From Streptomyces sp. 71268 (GTDB lineage: Bacteria; Actinomycetota; Actinomycetes; Streptomycetales; Streptomycetaceae): a stretch of 64,000 nt of DNA. The notes below the pieces were generated by a model. That model worked only from the letters and a program-made list of their open reading frames with translations, did no database searches and was not told the origin of the DNA. The stretch is from contig NZ_CP114200.1 in the NCBI RefSeq assembly GCF_029392895.1, positions 7,260,501 to 7,324,500 of the forward strand, in the 5' to 3' direction. Positions 53,309 to 62,217 of this stretch are shown here, piece by piece. The first letter of the stretch is position 1. Each line of letters starts with the position of its first letter. A program made the translations under genes and the position numbers.

Positions 53309-53335
53309 CCGCGTCCCGTACCTGGCGTAACTCCT

Positions 53336-53371
53336 GGCCGCCGGTGGTGAGTCGACCCACCACCGGCGGCC
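53336..53371 (+). terminator. Hairpin terminator after dipeptidyl-peptidase
   Basis: Perfect 14-bp stem GGCCGCCGGTGGTG / CACCACCGGCGGCC with an 8-base loop, 27 bases after the stop. An A7 run follows on the + strand rather than a T-tract. Confidence 0.8.
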
Positions 53372-53465
53372 TGGGCCGAAAAAAACCGGCAGGAGTGCGT
53401 TGGCCGGTTGGGGGTAGCGGGCAGAGGAATCACTTGTTAGTTGCTCCTTGAAAGAAGGTCGACGC

Positions 53466-55202
53466 GTGGCGGAGAACACTCAGGAGAAGGGCGGTCGGGG
53501 CGATCCGTCGGTGCCGGCCAGCGTGCCCGGCAGCCCCCACCAGACCACGCCGCCACGGACCGACCGCGTGGTCTTCGGCGTCACGGCCGCCCTCACGCTC
53601 GCGTTCGTGACCTGGGGCGCGATCGCCACCGACGGGCTCAAGGACGTCTCGTCCGACCTGCTCACCGACCTGATCCACAACGGCGGCTGGGCGTTCATGC
53701 TCGCCGCGTCCGGGTTCGTGGTCTTCGCGCTGTGGCTGGCGATGAGCCGCTACGGCAAGATCACGCTCGGCAAGGAGGGCGAGGAACCCGAGTTCCGCAC
53801 GGTCTCCTGGGTCGCGATGATGTTCAGCGCCGGCATGGGCATCGGCCTGATGTTCTACGGCGTCAGCGAGCCGATGTCGCACTTCATCGACGCGCCGCCG
53901 GGCACCGACCCGAAGAACGACGCCGAGGGCATGCAGACCTCGATGGCCACCACCCTCTTCCACTGGACGCTGCACCCGTGGGCCATCTACGCGGTGGTGG
54001 GCCTGGCCATCGCGTACAGCACCTTCCGGCGCGGGCGGCGGCAGACCATCAGCGCCGTGTTCACGCCGCTGATCGGCAAGCACCACGCCAACGGCACGGC
54101 CGGCCGGATCATCGACATCCTGGCCATCTTCGCCACGCTCTTCGGCTCCGCCGCCTCGCTGGGCCTGGGCGCGGTGCAGATCGGCAGCGGCATGGAGAAG
54201 CTGGGCTGGAAGAGCGACGTGGGCACGGGGTTGCTCGTGGCCATCATCGCGGTGCTCACCGTGGCGTTCGTCGCCTCGGCGGTCTCCGGCATCGCCAAGG
54301 GCATCCAGTGGCTGTCGAACACCAACATGGTGCTGGCGCTGGCACTGGCCGTCTTCGTCTTCGTGGCCGGCCCCACCATCGTCATCCTCGACATGCTGCC
54401 CACCTCCATGGGCGCCTACCTGGGCGACCTGCCGCAGTTGGTGGGCCGCACCGAGGCCACCGGCGGCCAGTCCGTCGCCGACTGGCTGGGCTCCTGGACG
54501 GTCTTCTACTGGGCGTGGTGGATCTCCTGGACGCCGTTCGTCGGCATGTTCATCGCCCGCATCAGCCGGGGGCGCACGATCCGGCAGTTCGTCGGCGGTG
54601 TGATCCTGGTGCCCAGCACCGTGTCGCTGCTCTGGTTCGCCGTCTTCGGCAGCTCCGCGATGAAGCTCCAGGCCGCCGACAAGCTGGGCGCCGACTCCTC
54701 GCCCGAGGGCCGGCTGTTCGAGGTGCTCGAGCAGTACCCGATCGCGACCGTCACCAGCGTCCTGGTGATGATCCTGGTCGGCATCTTCTTCGTCTCCGGC
54801 GCCGACGCCGCCTCCATCGTCATGGGCACGCTCTCGCAGAAGGGCTCCTTCGAACCCACCCGACTCGTCGTCATCTTCTGGGGCGTGGTGACCGGTGCCG
54901 TGGCGGCCATCATGCTGATGGTGGGCGAGGGCGGCTCGGACGTACTGACCGGCCTGCAGAACCTCACCATCCTGGTGGCCGCGCCCTTTGTGCTGGTCAT
55001 GGTCGGCATGTGCGTGGCGCTCATGCGCGACCTGCGGCGCGACCCGCTGATCGTGCGCGGCGAGAAGGGCGAGGAGGCCGTGGAGATGGCCGTCATCGCC
55101 GGACACGAGCGGTACGCGGGCGACTTCGAGCTCCAGATCGTGCCCGGCTCCGGGGCCACGGTCGCGGAGGAAGCCGACACCACGCCGGTGGGCAAGGCGT
55201 AA
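53466..55202 (+). CDS. BCCT-family transporter (choline/betaine/carnitine type)
   Basis: 578 residues, 12 transmembrane helices. BCCT signatures: MMFSAGMGIGLMFYGVSEPM, substrate box TLFHWTLHPWAIYAVVGLA, and WTVFYWAWWISWTPFVGMF. The Gly-rich GMGIGL is typical of sodium-coupled betaine carriers rather than the proton-coupled BetT form, so sodium-driven uptake of glycine betaine or related osmolyte is likely. GTG 53466 has AAGAAGG upstream; a TTG at 53448 is in frame. The charged C-terminal tail (about 70 residues) could sense osmotic stress as in BetP. Flanked by terminators on both sides, so a single-gene unit. Confidence 0.94.
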   Translation: MAENTQEKGGRGDPSVPASVPGSPHQTTPPRTDRVVFGVTAALTLAFVTWGAIATDGLKDVSSDLLTDLIHNGGWAFMLAASGFVVFALWLAMSRYGKITLGKEGEEPEFRTVSWVAMMFSAGMGIGLMFYGVSEPMSHFIDAPPGTDPKNDAEGMQTSMATTLFHWTLHPWAIYAVVGLAIAYSTFRRGRRQTISAVFTPLIGKHHANGTAGRIIDILAIFATLFGSAASLGLGAVQIGSGMEKLGWKSDVGTGLLVAIIAVLTVAFVASAVSGIAKGIQWLSNTNMVLALALAVFVFVAGPTIVILDMLPTSMGAYLGDLPQLVGRTEATGGQSVADWLGSWTVFYWAWWISWTPFVGMFIARISRGRTIRQFVGGVILVPSTVSLLWFAVFGSSAMKLQAADKLGADSSPEGRLFEVLEQYPIATVTSVLVMILVGIFFVSGADAASIVMGTLSQKGSFEPTRLVVIFWGVVTGAVAAIMLMVGEGGSDVLTGLQNLTILVAAPFVLVMVGMCVALMRDLRRDPLIVRGEKGEEAVEMAVIAGHERYAGDFELQIVPGSGATVAEEADTTPVGKA

Positions 55203-55248
55203 CGCGATCCGGCCGACCACGGCCGCACCGCACGGGCATGCAGCACCC

Positions 55249-55283
55249 CGAGGGGCCTCGCGCACCGCGCGCGAGGCCCCTCG
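55249..55283. terminator. Bidirectional hairpin terminator
   Basis: Perfect 15-bp stem CGAGGGGCCTCGCGC / GCGCGAGGCCCCTCG, loop ACCGC, between the convergent BCCT and rmlD-like genes. Confidence 0.85.
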
Positions 55284-55304
55284 CCCGTGGGCCCGCGCCG
55301 CCGC

Positions 55305-56273
55305 TCAGCCGCTCAGCGCGCGCACCGGGCCACGGTTCGCGGCGGCGGTTCGCGCCGCGCTCGGCAGCGGGCGCCGGGAGGCCGTGCGCCGCCGTGCCGG
55401 CGGGCCCTCGGAGGTCACCGACCGGAAGGCCACCGCGAGCGCCTCGCGCCAGTGCCGGGGCGGCGTCAACCCGGCCTCCTCCCACCGGTCGTGGCCCAGC
55501 ACGCTCCACGCCGGGCGCGGCGCCACCGTGTCCAGGCTGGCCCCGTCCACCGGCAGCACCCGGTCCGGGTCGGCACCGGAGAGTCGGAACACCTCCCGGG
55601 CCAGGTCGTACCAGGTGGTGCGGCCTCCGCAGGTGGCGTGGAAGATGCCCGCCGCCTGGGACGCGGGCAGCCGGCCGAGCGCGAGCAGCCGGCCGGCGAC
55701 GTCCCGGGTCCAGGTGGGTTGCCCGTGCTGGTCGTGCGCGACCGCCAGGGTGCCCTCGCCCGCCGTGGCCCGGGCGGCCATGGCACGGATGAAGTTGGGG
55801 CCGTACGCCCCGTACAGCCACGCCGTGCGCACCACGGTGCCGGTGCGCGGCAACTCCTCGAGCACGGCGCGCTCGCCGGCCAACCGGGTGCGCCCGTAGG
55901 CGGTGCGCGGGGCGGGGCGCGCGGTCTCGTCGTACGGGTTGGTGGCGCGGCCGGGGAAGACGACGTCGGACGAGACGTGCAGCAGCCGGGCGCCGCTCGC
56001 GGCGCAGGCCCGGGCCAGGCCGCGCACCGCGTCGCCGTTGACCCGCAGCGCCTCGGCCTCGCGCGTCTCGGCGGCGTCCGCGTCGGTCCACGCCGCGCAG
56101 TTGACGACGATCGCGGGCCTGGTGCGCCGCACGGCCCTGGCCACCGCGTCGGTGTCGGTCAGGTCCAGGTCGGCGCGGGTGAGCGGGAGGGCGGGGACGG
56201 ACGCCGCGGCGAGCCGGGCGCGCAGCTCGCGGCCGAGCATGCCGCCCGCTCCGGTGATCAACCAGCCGTTCAT
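55305..56273 (-). CDS. rfbD: dTDP-4-dehydrorhamnose reductase-like protein (RmlD/RfbD)
   Basis: 322 residues from ATG 56273 (GGAGGTAG upstream). RmlD features: LITGAGGMLGRELRARL, LTRADLDLTD, VVNCAAWTDADAAE, LLHVSSDVVFPG, PRTAYGRTRLAGERAV, VVRTAWLYGAYGPNF, AHDQHGQPTWTRDVA. The SDR catalytic Lys (YxxxK) reads Arg here (YGRTR). It would reduce dTDP-4-keto-rhamnose to dTDP-rhamnose. It overlaps (ATGA) a short frame that looks like a decayed rmlB; rmlA and rmlC are not in the window. Arg-rich C-terminal tail. Confidence 0.9.
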   Translation of the reverse strand: MNGWLITGAGGMLGRELRARLAAASVPALPLTRADLDLTDTDAVARAVRRTRPAIVVNCAAWTDADAAETREAEALRVNGDAVRGLARACAASGARLLHVSSDVVFPGRATNPYDETARPAPRTAYGRTRLAGERAVLEELPRTGTVVRTAWLYGAYGPNFIRAMAARATAGEGTLAVAHDQHGQPTWTRDVAGRLLALGRLPASQAAGIFHATCGGRTTWYDLAREVFRLSGADPDRVLPVDGASLDTVAPRPAWSVLGHDRWEEAGLTPPRHWREALAVAFRSVTSEGPPARRRTASRRPLPSAARTAAANRGPVRALSG

Positions 56274-56623
56274 CGGACTACCTCCAGGTGTGCGCGCGGC
56301 TCCCGGCGCCACCACGAGTGGTGGGAGCGGGACCCGTCGATGGTTGCGGCGAGCCCGCCGGAGCGGGAGCGCCGGGGCGCGAAGCCGGGTTCGGCGGGGG
56401 TCCGCGTCCCGTCCGGCGCGTGGCGCGGCGCGGGGGCCCTGGGACCGGCGGCGTCCCTGGCCCGGTCCGAGCCGGCGCCGAGCAGGCCCGCCCGACCGGA
56501 CGCGGGACCGCGGGAGTCGGGAAGGGCGGCGGCCAACGCGCCGCCACGGCCTCGCGGGCCGAGCGGCGGGCGGACGGAGGGGAAGCCGGGGGAGCCGGCT
56601 CCGCTGGTGACGAGGATTCTCAT
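56270..56623 (-). pseudogene. Possible remnant of dTDP-glucose 4,6-dehydratase (rmlB-like)
   Basis: A 117-codon frame starts MRILVTSGAGSPGFPSVRPP, close to the RmlB start pattern MRILVTGGAGFIGSHFVR, continues as Pro/Gly/Arg-rich sequence without the catalytic YxxxK or TDEVYG motifs, and ends SWWRREPRAHLEVVR, faintly like the WWEPL end of RmlB. Its stop overlaps the rmlD-like ATG (ATGA), as in a coupled operon. This suggests an rmlB gene reduced by internal deletion and drift. The likeness is short and could be chance. Confidence 0.35.
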
Positions 56624-57196
56624 GCGGGTTCCGGGGGTCGGGGGCGTGGGGACGGGGAGGGCGGGCGACGGGCGGTGTCGCGGCACGCGGAGGAGGAGGG
56701 GCGGGGGTGTGCGGATCGCCTGCCGGCGGTTCGGCGTTGGCGGACCGTGGCTCCGTGGCCTCAGAAGTGGTGGCCGGCCCCGGCCGCCTTGGGGCCGGGT
56801 GGCGGGGGCAGGGGCGCGCGACAGGGTGGGACGTGGACGCGGGCTCGGTACAGGGGCCCGGTGGCGCCGAGTTGGGGCGTACGGCCTGGGGGTGTTGTTG
56901 AGCGGTGAGGCACGTGGTTAGCTTAGGCTTACCTAAGTAAGTGCTCGCCCTGTTGGGTGTGTGACCTCACCCACAACCGTCCTTCTATGTGCCCCTCCCG
57001 CGTACGACGTGCCCTCCGCCCCGCGCCCCTGCCAGCGCGGGGCGACGGCAAGGCGACGAGGGGTGCGGAAACGCAGGTTGCCGATGTGTGTCCGGTTCGT
57101 CGGTCGCTCCCGCCACGGCTCGTCGCTCCCGACGGCCCCGCCGTCCCGGGCGTATCGCGCCGTACGCGAGTCGATGGCCAGCGGTGGGAGCGGCCG
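56624..57196. other. 573-bp region with iron box and long leader
   Basis: Left of 56910 it is G-rich on the + strand with no convincing frame. It holds the iron box at 56918-56936 and then 260 bases before the esterase start. A 79-residue frame at 56961-57200 ends in an ATGA overlap with the esterase start, but its Arg/Pro/Ser-rich product matches nothing known. Confidence 0.5.
56918..56936. promoter_or_regulatory. Iron box (DmdR/DtxR-type operator)
   Basis: TTAGCTTAGGCTTACCTAA matches TTAGGTTAGGCTCACCTAA at 17 of 19 positions, with CTAAG following. It is the best iron box in the window. It should put the transcript of the esterase at 57197 under iron repression, with a 5' leader of about 230-260 bases. 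Confidence 0.88.
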
Positions 57197-58063
57197 ATGA
57201 GCACGCGTCCGACTCCCGTGGCCGCGCCGCTCGGCGGCGTGCCCGCCGCCCGTCGCGCCACCCACCGCCCCCCAACGGGCGCCCGGTCGCCGGGCCCTGA
57301 CGCCCCGCCCTGGGCCGAGGCGCCCGACGACGTACACCCCGGCAGCCTGCGACGGCACCGGCTCGGCAACCGCGCGCTCGCCGCCGAGCGCGACGTGTGG
57401 GTGTACGAGCCGCCGGGGCCGCTGCCCGCCGAGACCGACGCGGTGGTGCTGCTCGACGGCGACATGTGGTTCGGCCAACTGGGCTTCGAGTCCGTACTCG
57501 ACCGGCTCATCGCCGTCGGTCTGCTGCCCCCGCTGATCGTGCTCGCGCCGAACTGGGACCGGGCGGACGGGGCCACGCGGGCCGGGGAGTTGGGCGGCCA
57601 CGACGCCCAGGTCGCCTTTCTGGCGACGGAGTTGCTGCCGTGGGCCGCCGCCCGCTGGCCGGTCACCGACGATCCGGCCCGCACCGTCGTCGCCGGACGG
57701 GGGCTCGGCGGCGTGAGCGCGCTGTACGCCGGGTACGCCGCGCCCATGCGGTTCGGCAACGTGCTGGCCCAGTCCGCCGCGCTGTCCTGGCACCCGGTGG
57801 GCGAGCCCGAGAGCGGCGCGGACCCGGTGCCCTGGATCACGCGCCGGTACGCCGACGGCGCCCCGCGCGAACTGCGCCTCCACCTCGGCGTGGGGCTGGG
57901 CGAGGGGCGACTGCTGGAACTCACCCGTGGCCTGCGGACGGCGCTGCGGGCCCGCGACTACCCGGTGACCCACACCGAGTTCAACGGCGGTCACGACTAC
58001 GCCTGCTGGCGGGACGCCCTCGTCGACGGGCTGATCACCCTGCTCGGCGCGCACCCTCGCTGA
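57197..58063 (+). CDS. Fes/IroE-like siderophore esterase lacking the nucleophile serine
   Basis: 288 residues from ATG 57197 (GGGAG six bases upstream). Alpha/beta-hydrolase of the enterochelin esterase family: VWVYEPPGPLP, VVLLDGDMWFGQLGFESVL, PLIVLAPNWDRADGATRAGE (in part), TVVAGRGLGGVSALYAG, RFGNVLAQSAALSW and catalytic His in NGGHDYACWRDAL. In active Fes proteins the nucleophile motif is AGQSxGG; here it reads AGRGLGG, so Ser is Gly (codon GGG). It may be inactive as an esterase, a binding protein, or use another residue. Downstream of an iron box, consistent with siderophore processing. No signal peptide. Confidence 0.88.
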   Translation: MSTRPTPVAAPLGGVPAARRATHRPPTGARSPGPDAPPWAEAPDDVHPGSLRRHRLGNRALAAERDVWVYEPPGPLPAETDAVVLLDGDMWFGQLGFESVLDRLIAVGLLPPLIVLAPNWDRADGATRAGELGGHDAQVAFLATELLPWAAARWPVTDDPARTVVAGRGLGGVSALYAGYAAPMRFGNVLAQSAALSWHPVGEPESGADPVPWITRRYADGAPRELRLHLGVGLGEGRLLELTRGLRTALRARDYPVTHTEFNGGHDYACWRDALVDGLITLLGAHPR

Positions 58064-58084
58064 CCCCGCTGAGCCTGCTGTCTT

Positions 58085-58136
58085 GGGGCGCGCGCCGCCG
58101 TGAGCGAGCGGCGCCCCCACCCCGGGCGCGCGCCCC
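58085..58136. terminator. Inverted repeat between convergent genes
   Basis: Arms GGGGCGCGCGCC (58085-58096) and GGCGCGCGCCCC (58125-58136) are fully complementary, 28-base loop that itself can fold. It lies 22 bases after the esterase stop and is likely the terminator for it and for the convergent oxidase gene. The rest of the gap to 58307 shows no gene. Confidence 0.6.
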
Positions 58137-58307
58137 GAGGCGCGGCCCGGTCCGCCCCGTGCGGCGGGCCCCGCCGGCCCCGCGCCGGCCCCATGATCGT
58201 GCTCCCCGCGCGTCCGGCGGTCCCAAAGGCCCTGCCGTCGGACTCGCGGGGGGCACCCCCGCAACCGCCCCGGCACACGGGGCGCCCGGCCCGCCGCCCG
58301 GCGCCGA

Positions 58308-59270
58308 CTACGCCGTCGCCAGCGCCGCCGCCTCCTGGGCGCAGCCCCAGGCCACGGTGACGCCCGCGCCGCCGTGCCCGTAGTTGTGCACGCACCGCGC
58401 GCCGCCGGGCAACTCCTCCACCGCGAGCCGCACGCGCGGGCGCGCGGGCCGCAGCCCCACCCGGTGGGCCACCACCCGTGCCCCGGCCAACTCCGGCCGG
58501 ACCCGGGTGCAGCGCGCCACGATCGCCTCGGTCGTCGCGGGGTCGGGCCGCAGCTCCCACGCGTGCGCCCGCGCCGTGCCTCCGAGCACCACCCCGTACG
58601 GCTGAGGCAGCACGTACAGCGTCTCCGCCGCCACCGGGTCGGCCGCCACCAGCCACTCCGCGAGCCCCGGGTTCTCGACCACCACGACCTGCCCCTGCAC
58701 CGGGTGCACCTCGGGGTCGGGCACCAACTCCCGGGCGCCGAGCCCCGAGCAGTTCACCACCACCGGCGCCCGCCGCCCCGCCTCCGCGAGCGAGGCCAGC
58801 GCCCGGCGTTCCACCGTGCCGCCCGCCGCGACCAGCCGCCGCTCCAGGTACCGCAGGTGCGTGGGCATGTCGATCAGCGGCACGCGGGCCCGCAGGCCGG
58901 TCGCGTACCCTGCGGGCAACTCGGCCGGCGCGGCCGGGCCGAGCCCCGGCACCTCGTCCGCCCACGCCCCGAGGCCGGCGCGGCCCAGACCGGCGTGCGT
59001 GCCGTCGGCGAACCGCACCCCCGTCTCGCCCGGGTCTGCGGCCAGGGCGGTCAGCTCGGCCAGGGAGGCCACCGACCAGCGGCCGGCGGCGTCCGCCGGC
59101 TCGATGCGGTACGGCCACCACAGCCCGCCCGCCACCGCCGACGTCGTCTCCGCCGCCGGGTCCCGACTCCACACGGTCACCCCGAGCCCACCCTCCGCCA
59201 ACGTAACGGCGCAGGTCAGACCGATGACCCCGGAGCCCACCACGATCACGTCGCGCACCATGCTCACCAT
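58308..59270 (-). CDS. D-amino-acid oxidase (FAD-dependent)
   Basis: 320 residues. FAD motif VIVVGSGVIGLTCAVTLAEGG, TTSAVAGGLWWPYRIEP, VVNCSGLGARELV, HPVQGQVVVVEN, VGLRPARPRVRL and the DAAO C-terminal signature HNYGHGGAGVTVAWGCA. The conserved substrate Arg lies in GLRPARP, and the Tyr in YVLPQPYG region fits. Oxidises neutral D-amino acids to keto acids with hydrogen peroxide. No peroxisomal-type tail. Start ATG 59270; ATG 59261 is equally possible. Divergent from the ABC-F gene. Confidence 0.94.
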   Translation of the reverse strand: MVSMVRDVIVVGSGVIGLTCAVTLAEGGLGVTVWSRDPAAETTSAVAGGLWWPYRIEPADAAGRWSVASLAELTALAADPGETGVRFADGTHAGLGRAGLGAWADEVPGLGPAAPAELPAGYATGLRARVPLIDMPTHLRYLERRLVAAGGTVERRALASLAEAGRRAPVVVNCSGLGARELVPDPEVHPVQGQVVVVENPGLAEWLVAADPVAAETLYVLPQPYGVVLGGTARAHAWELRPDPATTEAIVARCTRVRPELAGARVVAHRVGLRPARPRVRLAVEELPGGARCVHNYGHGGAGVTVAWGCAQEAAALATA

Positions 59271-59407
59271 GCGCGGACGCTATCCGCTCGCTGCGCCCCA
59301 CGCGAGACCCCACCCGTGGACCGGCTCCCCGCGCGGCCGGCCCCTCGCGCGCGGCGACGGATATCGGCGAGCGTCCCGCCGCGCCCCGCCGTTAGGATCA
59401 CCGCCTG

Positions 59408-61189
59408 ATGACTGCCACCCTCGTTGCCAAGAACCTCGCTGCCGGGCACGGCGACCGCACCCTGTTCTCCGGGCTCGACCTCGTCGTGGGCCCGGGCGAC
59501 ACCATCGGCCTGGTCGGCGCCAACGGAGCGGGGAAGTCCACGCTGCTGCGCCTCCTCGCGAGGCTGGCCGAGCCCGCGGAGGGGAGCGTCACGCTCAGCC
59601 CGCCGCACGGCACCATCGGCTACCTGCCGCAGGAGCACGAGCGGCGGCGCACCGGCGGCTCCGACCCGGCCACCGGCGCCGAGACCGTACGCGACTTCCT
59701 CGCCCGCCGCACCGGGGTCGCCGCCGCGCAGGCCGCGCTGGACGCCGCCACCGAGGCGCTGGCGGCCGAGCGCCCGGGCGCCGACGACGCGTACGCCACC
59801 GCGTGGGAGCGCTGGCTCGCGCTCGGCTGCGCCGACCTGGACGAGCGAGCCGAGAGCGTCACCGCCGGGCTCGGCCTCGCGGTCGGCCTCGACCGGCCGA
59901 TGACCGCCCTCTCCGGCGGCCAGGCGGCCCGCGCCGGCCTCGCCTCACTGCTGCTCAGCCGATACGACGTGTTCCTGCTCGACGAGCCCACCAACGACCT
60001 GGACCTCGACGGCCTGGGCCGACTTGAGGACTTCGTCCGCGGGCTGCGTGCCGGCACCGTGCTGGTCAGCCACGACCGCGAGTTCCTGGCCCGTACGGTC
60101 GACAAGGTCCTCGAACTCGACGTCGTCCAGCAGCAGTTCACCCTCTTCGGCGGCGGCTACACCGCCTACCTGGAGGAGCGCGAGACCGCGCGCCGGCACG
60201 CCAGGGAGCGGTACGAGCAGTACGCGCAGACCCGCGCCGGCCTGGAGGAGCGGGCCCGCACCCAGCGTGCCTGGATGGACAAGGGCGTGCGCAACGCGCG
60301 CCGCAAGGCCACCGACGGCGACAAGCTGCTGCGCAACGCGCGCGTCGAGAGCACCGAGAAGCAGGCGGCCAAGGCCCGACAGACCGAACGCCTCCTTGAG
60401 CGGCTCGAAGAGGTCGACGAGCCGCGCAAGGAGTGGGAGCTGCGCATGGAGATCGCCGCCGCGCCCCGCTCGGGCTCGGTGGTGGCCACCCTGCGCGGGG
60501 CCCGCGTGCGGCGCGGCGGCTTCACCTTCGGCCCGGTGGACCTCCAGATCGACTGGGCGGACCGGGTGGCCATCGTCGGGGCCAACGGCTCCGGCAAGAG
60601 CACCCTGCTCGCCACCCTCCTCGGCCGGCTGCCCCTGGACGAGGGGCACGCCTCGCTGGGCTCCGGCGTGATCGTCGGAGAGGTGGACCAGGCCCGCGCC
60701 CAACTCTTCGACGACGGCCCGGACCCGGCCGACGCCCCGGGCCCACCGGACCGGATCGCCGGCGCGGGGCAGGTCGCGGCCGCGGGCGACGGGGCGCGGC
60801 CGGGGCGCCCGCGTGCCGCGCGGGCCCGTACCGGATCGCTCCTGGACACCTTCGGCGCCGTCGCCACCGAACTGGAGCCGGCCGAGGTACGCACGCTGCT
60901 GGCCAAGTTCGGACTCAAGGCCGACCACGTGCTGCGCCCGGCGCACACCCTCTCGCCGGGCGAGCGCACCCGCGCAGCCCTGGCCCTGCTCCAGGCCAGG
61001 GGCGTGAACCTGCTCGTGCTCGACGAGCCGACCAACCACCTGGACCTGCCCGCCATCGAGCAACTGGAGTCGGCGCTCGCCTCGTACAACGGCACCCTGC
61101 TGCTGGTCACCCACGACCGTCGGATGCTGGACGCCGTGCACACCACGCGCCGCGTCGAGGTGGCCGACGGGCGGGTCAGCGAGGTCTGA
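59408..61189 (+). CDS. ABC-F family ATPase
   Basis: 593 residues, no membrane helices. Two ABC domains: GANGAGKST, LSGGQAAR, VFLLDEPTNDLDL, then GANGSGKST, LSPGERTR, LLVLDEPTNHLDL. Inter-domain linker (about 240-340) is charged and Arg-rich (ERARTQRAWMDKGVRNARRK), the P-site-contacting element of ribosome-bound ABC-F proteins. A disordered 45-residue Gly/Pro/Ala/Arg insert follows the second Walker A. Either a translation factor (EttA-like) or an antibiotic ribosome-protection factor; linker length fits the latter class without proving it. Confidence 0.93.
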   Translation: MTATLVAKNLAAGHGDRTLFSGLDLVVGPGDTIGLVGANGAGKSTLLRLLARLAEPAEGSVTLSPPHGTIGYLPQEHERRRTGGSDPATGAETVRDFLARRTGVAAAQAALDAATEALAAERPGADDAYATAWERWLALGCADLDERAESVTAGLGLAVGLDRPMTALSGGQAARAGLASLLLSRYDVFLLDEPTNDLDLDGLGRLEDFVRGLRAGTVLVSHDREFLARTVDKVLELDVVQQQFTLFGGGYTAYLEERETARRHARERYEQYAQTRAGLEERARTQRAWMDKGVRNARRKATDGDKLLRNARVESTEKQAAKARQTERLLERLEEVDEPRKEWELRMEIAAAPRSGSVVATLRGARVRRGGFTFGPVDLQIDWADRVAIVGANGSGKSTLLATLLGRLPLDEGHASLGSGVIVGEVDQARAQLFDDGPDPADAPGPPDRIAGAGQVAAAGDGARPGRPRAARARTGSLLDTFGAVATELEPAEVRTLLAKFGLKADHVLRPAHTLSPGERTRAALALLQARGVNLLVLDEPTNHLDLPAIEQLESALASYNGTLLLVTHDRRMLDAVHTTRRVEVADGRVSEV

Positions 61190-61308
61190 CAGCGGGCCGC
61201 GCGCCGTCACCCCGGGCCGGGGCGCCACTCCGGGCCGGGGGGCCGGGCTGGGGGCGGCGACGCGACCCGGTCACGCCGGGGTGGCCCGGCCCGGACGGCG
61301 GCGGGGGC

Positions 61309-61953
61309 TCATTCCGGCCAGGGTGAGTTCTCGATGACGGTGACGAAGTCGCCGCGCCGGAAACCGGGCACGAAGTGTTCGAGCACGTCCGCCTTCACGT
61401 TGCCGAACGTGGTCTCCGGCTTGGGCGCGATGCCCTCGGTGAACGCCGCCAGGATGCGCCGCTTGAAGTCCGGGCGCGGGTGCAGCGCGGTGATCTCGGC
61501 CCGGTCGTCCGCGCTGACGCGCTCGTAGTCGATGCCGAGCACGTCGTACTCCACTCCGGCGGTGACCAGCGCGACCTCCGGTTCCATGAACTCCGGCACG
61601 CCGGGCGTGGTGTGCAGGGCGATGGCCGTCCACACCCGGCGCACGGCGTCCTCGGGCACCGCGTGGGAGCGCAGGAACCTCGCGGCCTCCTCCGCCCCGT
61701 CCACCTCGAACCGGCGCCCGCTGGTACGGAACTCCTCGCCCAAGCCCAGGTCGTGGAACATGGCGCCGACGTAGAGCAGCTCGGGGTCGCACTCCAGGCC
61801 GCGTTCGCGCCCCAGCAGGCTGCCGAACAGGAACACCCGGCGGGAGTGGTGGTAGATCAGGTCGGAGGTCACCGCGCGCACCAGGTCGGTGGCCTCCTTG
61901 GCGAGTGCGCTGTCGGGCACGGTGATCCCCGCGACGTGCGACGCGTCGGGCAT
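61309..61953 (-). CDS. HD-domain phosphohydrolase-like protein
   Basis: 214 residues from ATG 61953 (GGAGACC upstream). HD metal site: YHHSRRVFLFGSLLG, AMFHDLGLGEEFR and IALHTTPGV, the pattern of the HD proteins annotated as cyanamide-hydratase-like or metal-dependent phosphohydrolases. A conserved C-terminal FGNVKADVLEHFVPGFR follows. Substrate unknown. Between two ABC-F genes; transcribed with the right-hand one on the minus strand but 264 bases away. Confidence 0.93.
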   Translation of the reverse strand: MPDASHVAGITVPDSALAKEATDLVRAVTSDLIYHHSRRVFLFGSLLGRERGLECDPELLYVGAMFHDLGLGEEFRTSGRRFEVDGAEEAARFLRSHAVPEDAVRRVWTAIALHTTPGVPEFMEPEVALVTAGVEYDVLGIDYERVSADDRAEITALHPRPDFKRRILAAFTEGIAPKPETTFGNVKADVLEHFVPGFRRGDFVTVIENSPWPE

Positions 61954-62217
61954 GGCTGGTCTCCTCGTCCTCGGTCCTGTCGTCATCCGGCTGACCGTGA
62001 CCGGTGACCGGTCGCCGGCTCGCTCCCGGCCCCGACCGTCCCGGTACGGGCGCCCGTCGCGCGCCCCTCGGCCAGCCCCGGGCCTCGGCTCACGCCACCC
62101 GACGGCCGGCGACCGGCAGTGGGCGGGGCGCGCCGACACCAGTGAACCAGCGCGCCCCGCCCGCGTCACCGCGCGGCCCGCCCCCGCGCACACGCGCCGC
62201 CCGGCCGCCGGCGCCCG

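Noticed and set aside
56274..56910. Additional + strand gene in the G-rich stretch before the second iron box
   Set aside because: Frames are long only because of GC content; composition is Arg/Gly/Pro with no motif or ribosome site.
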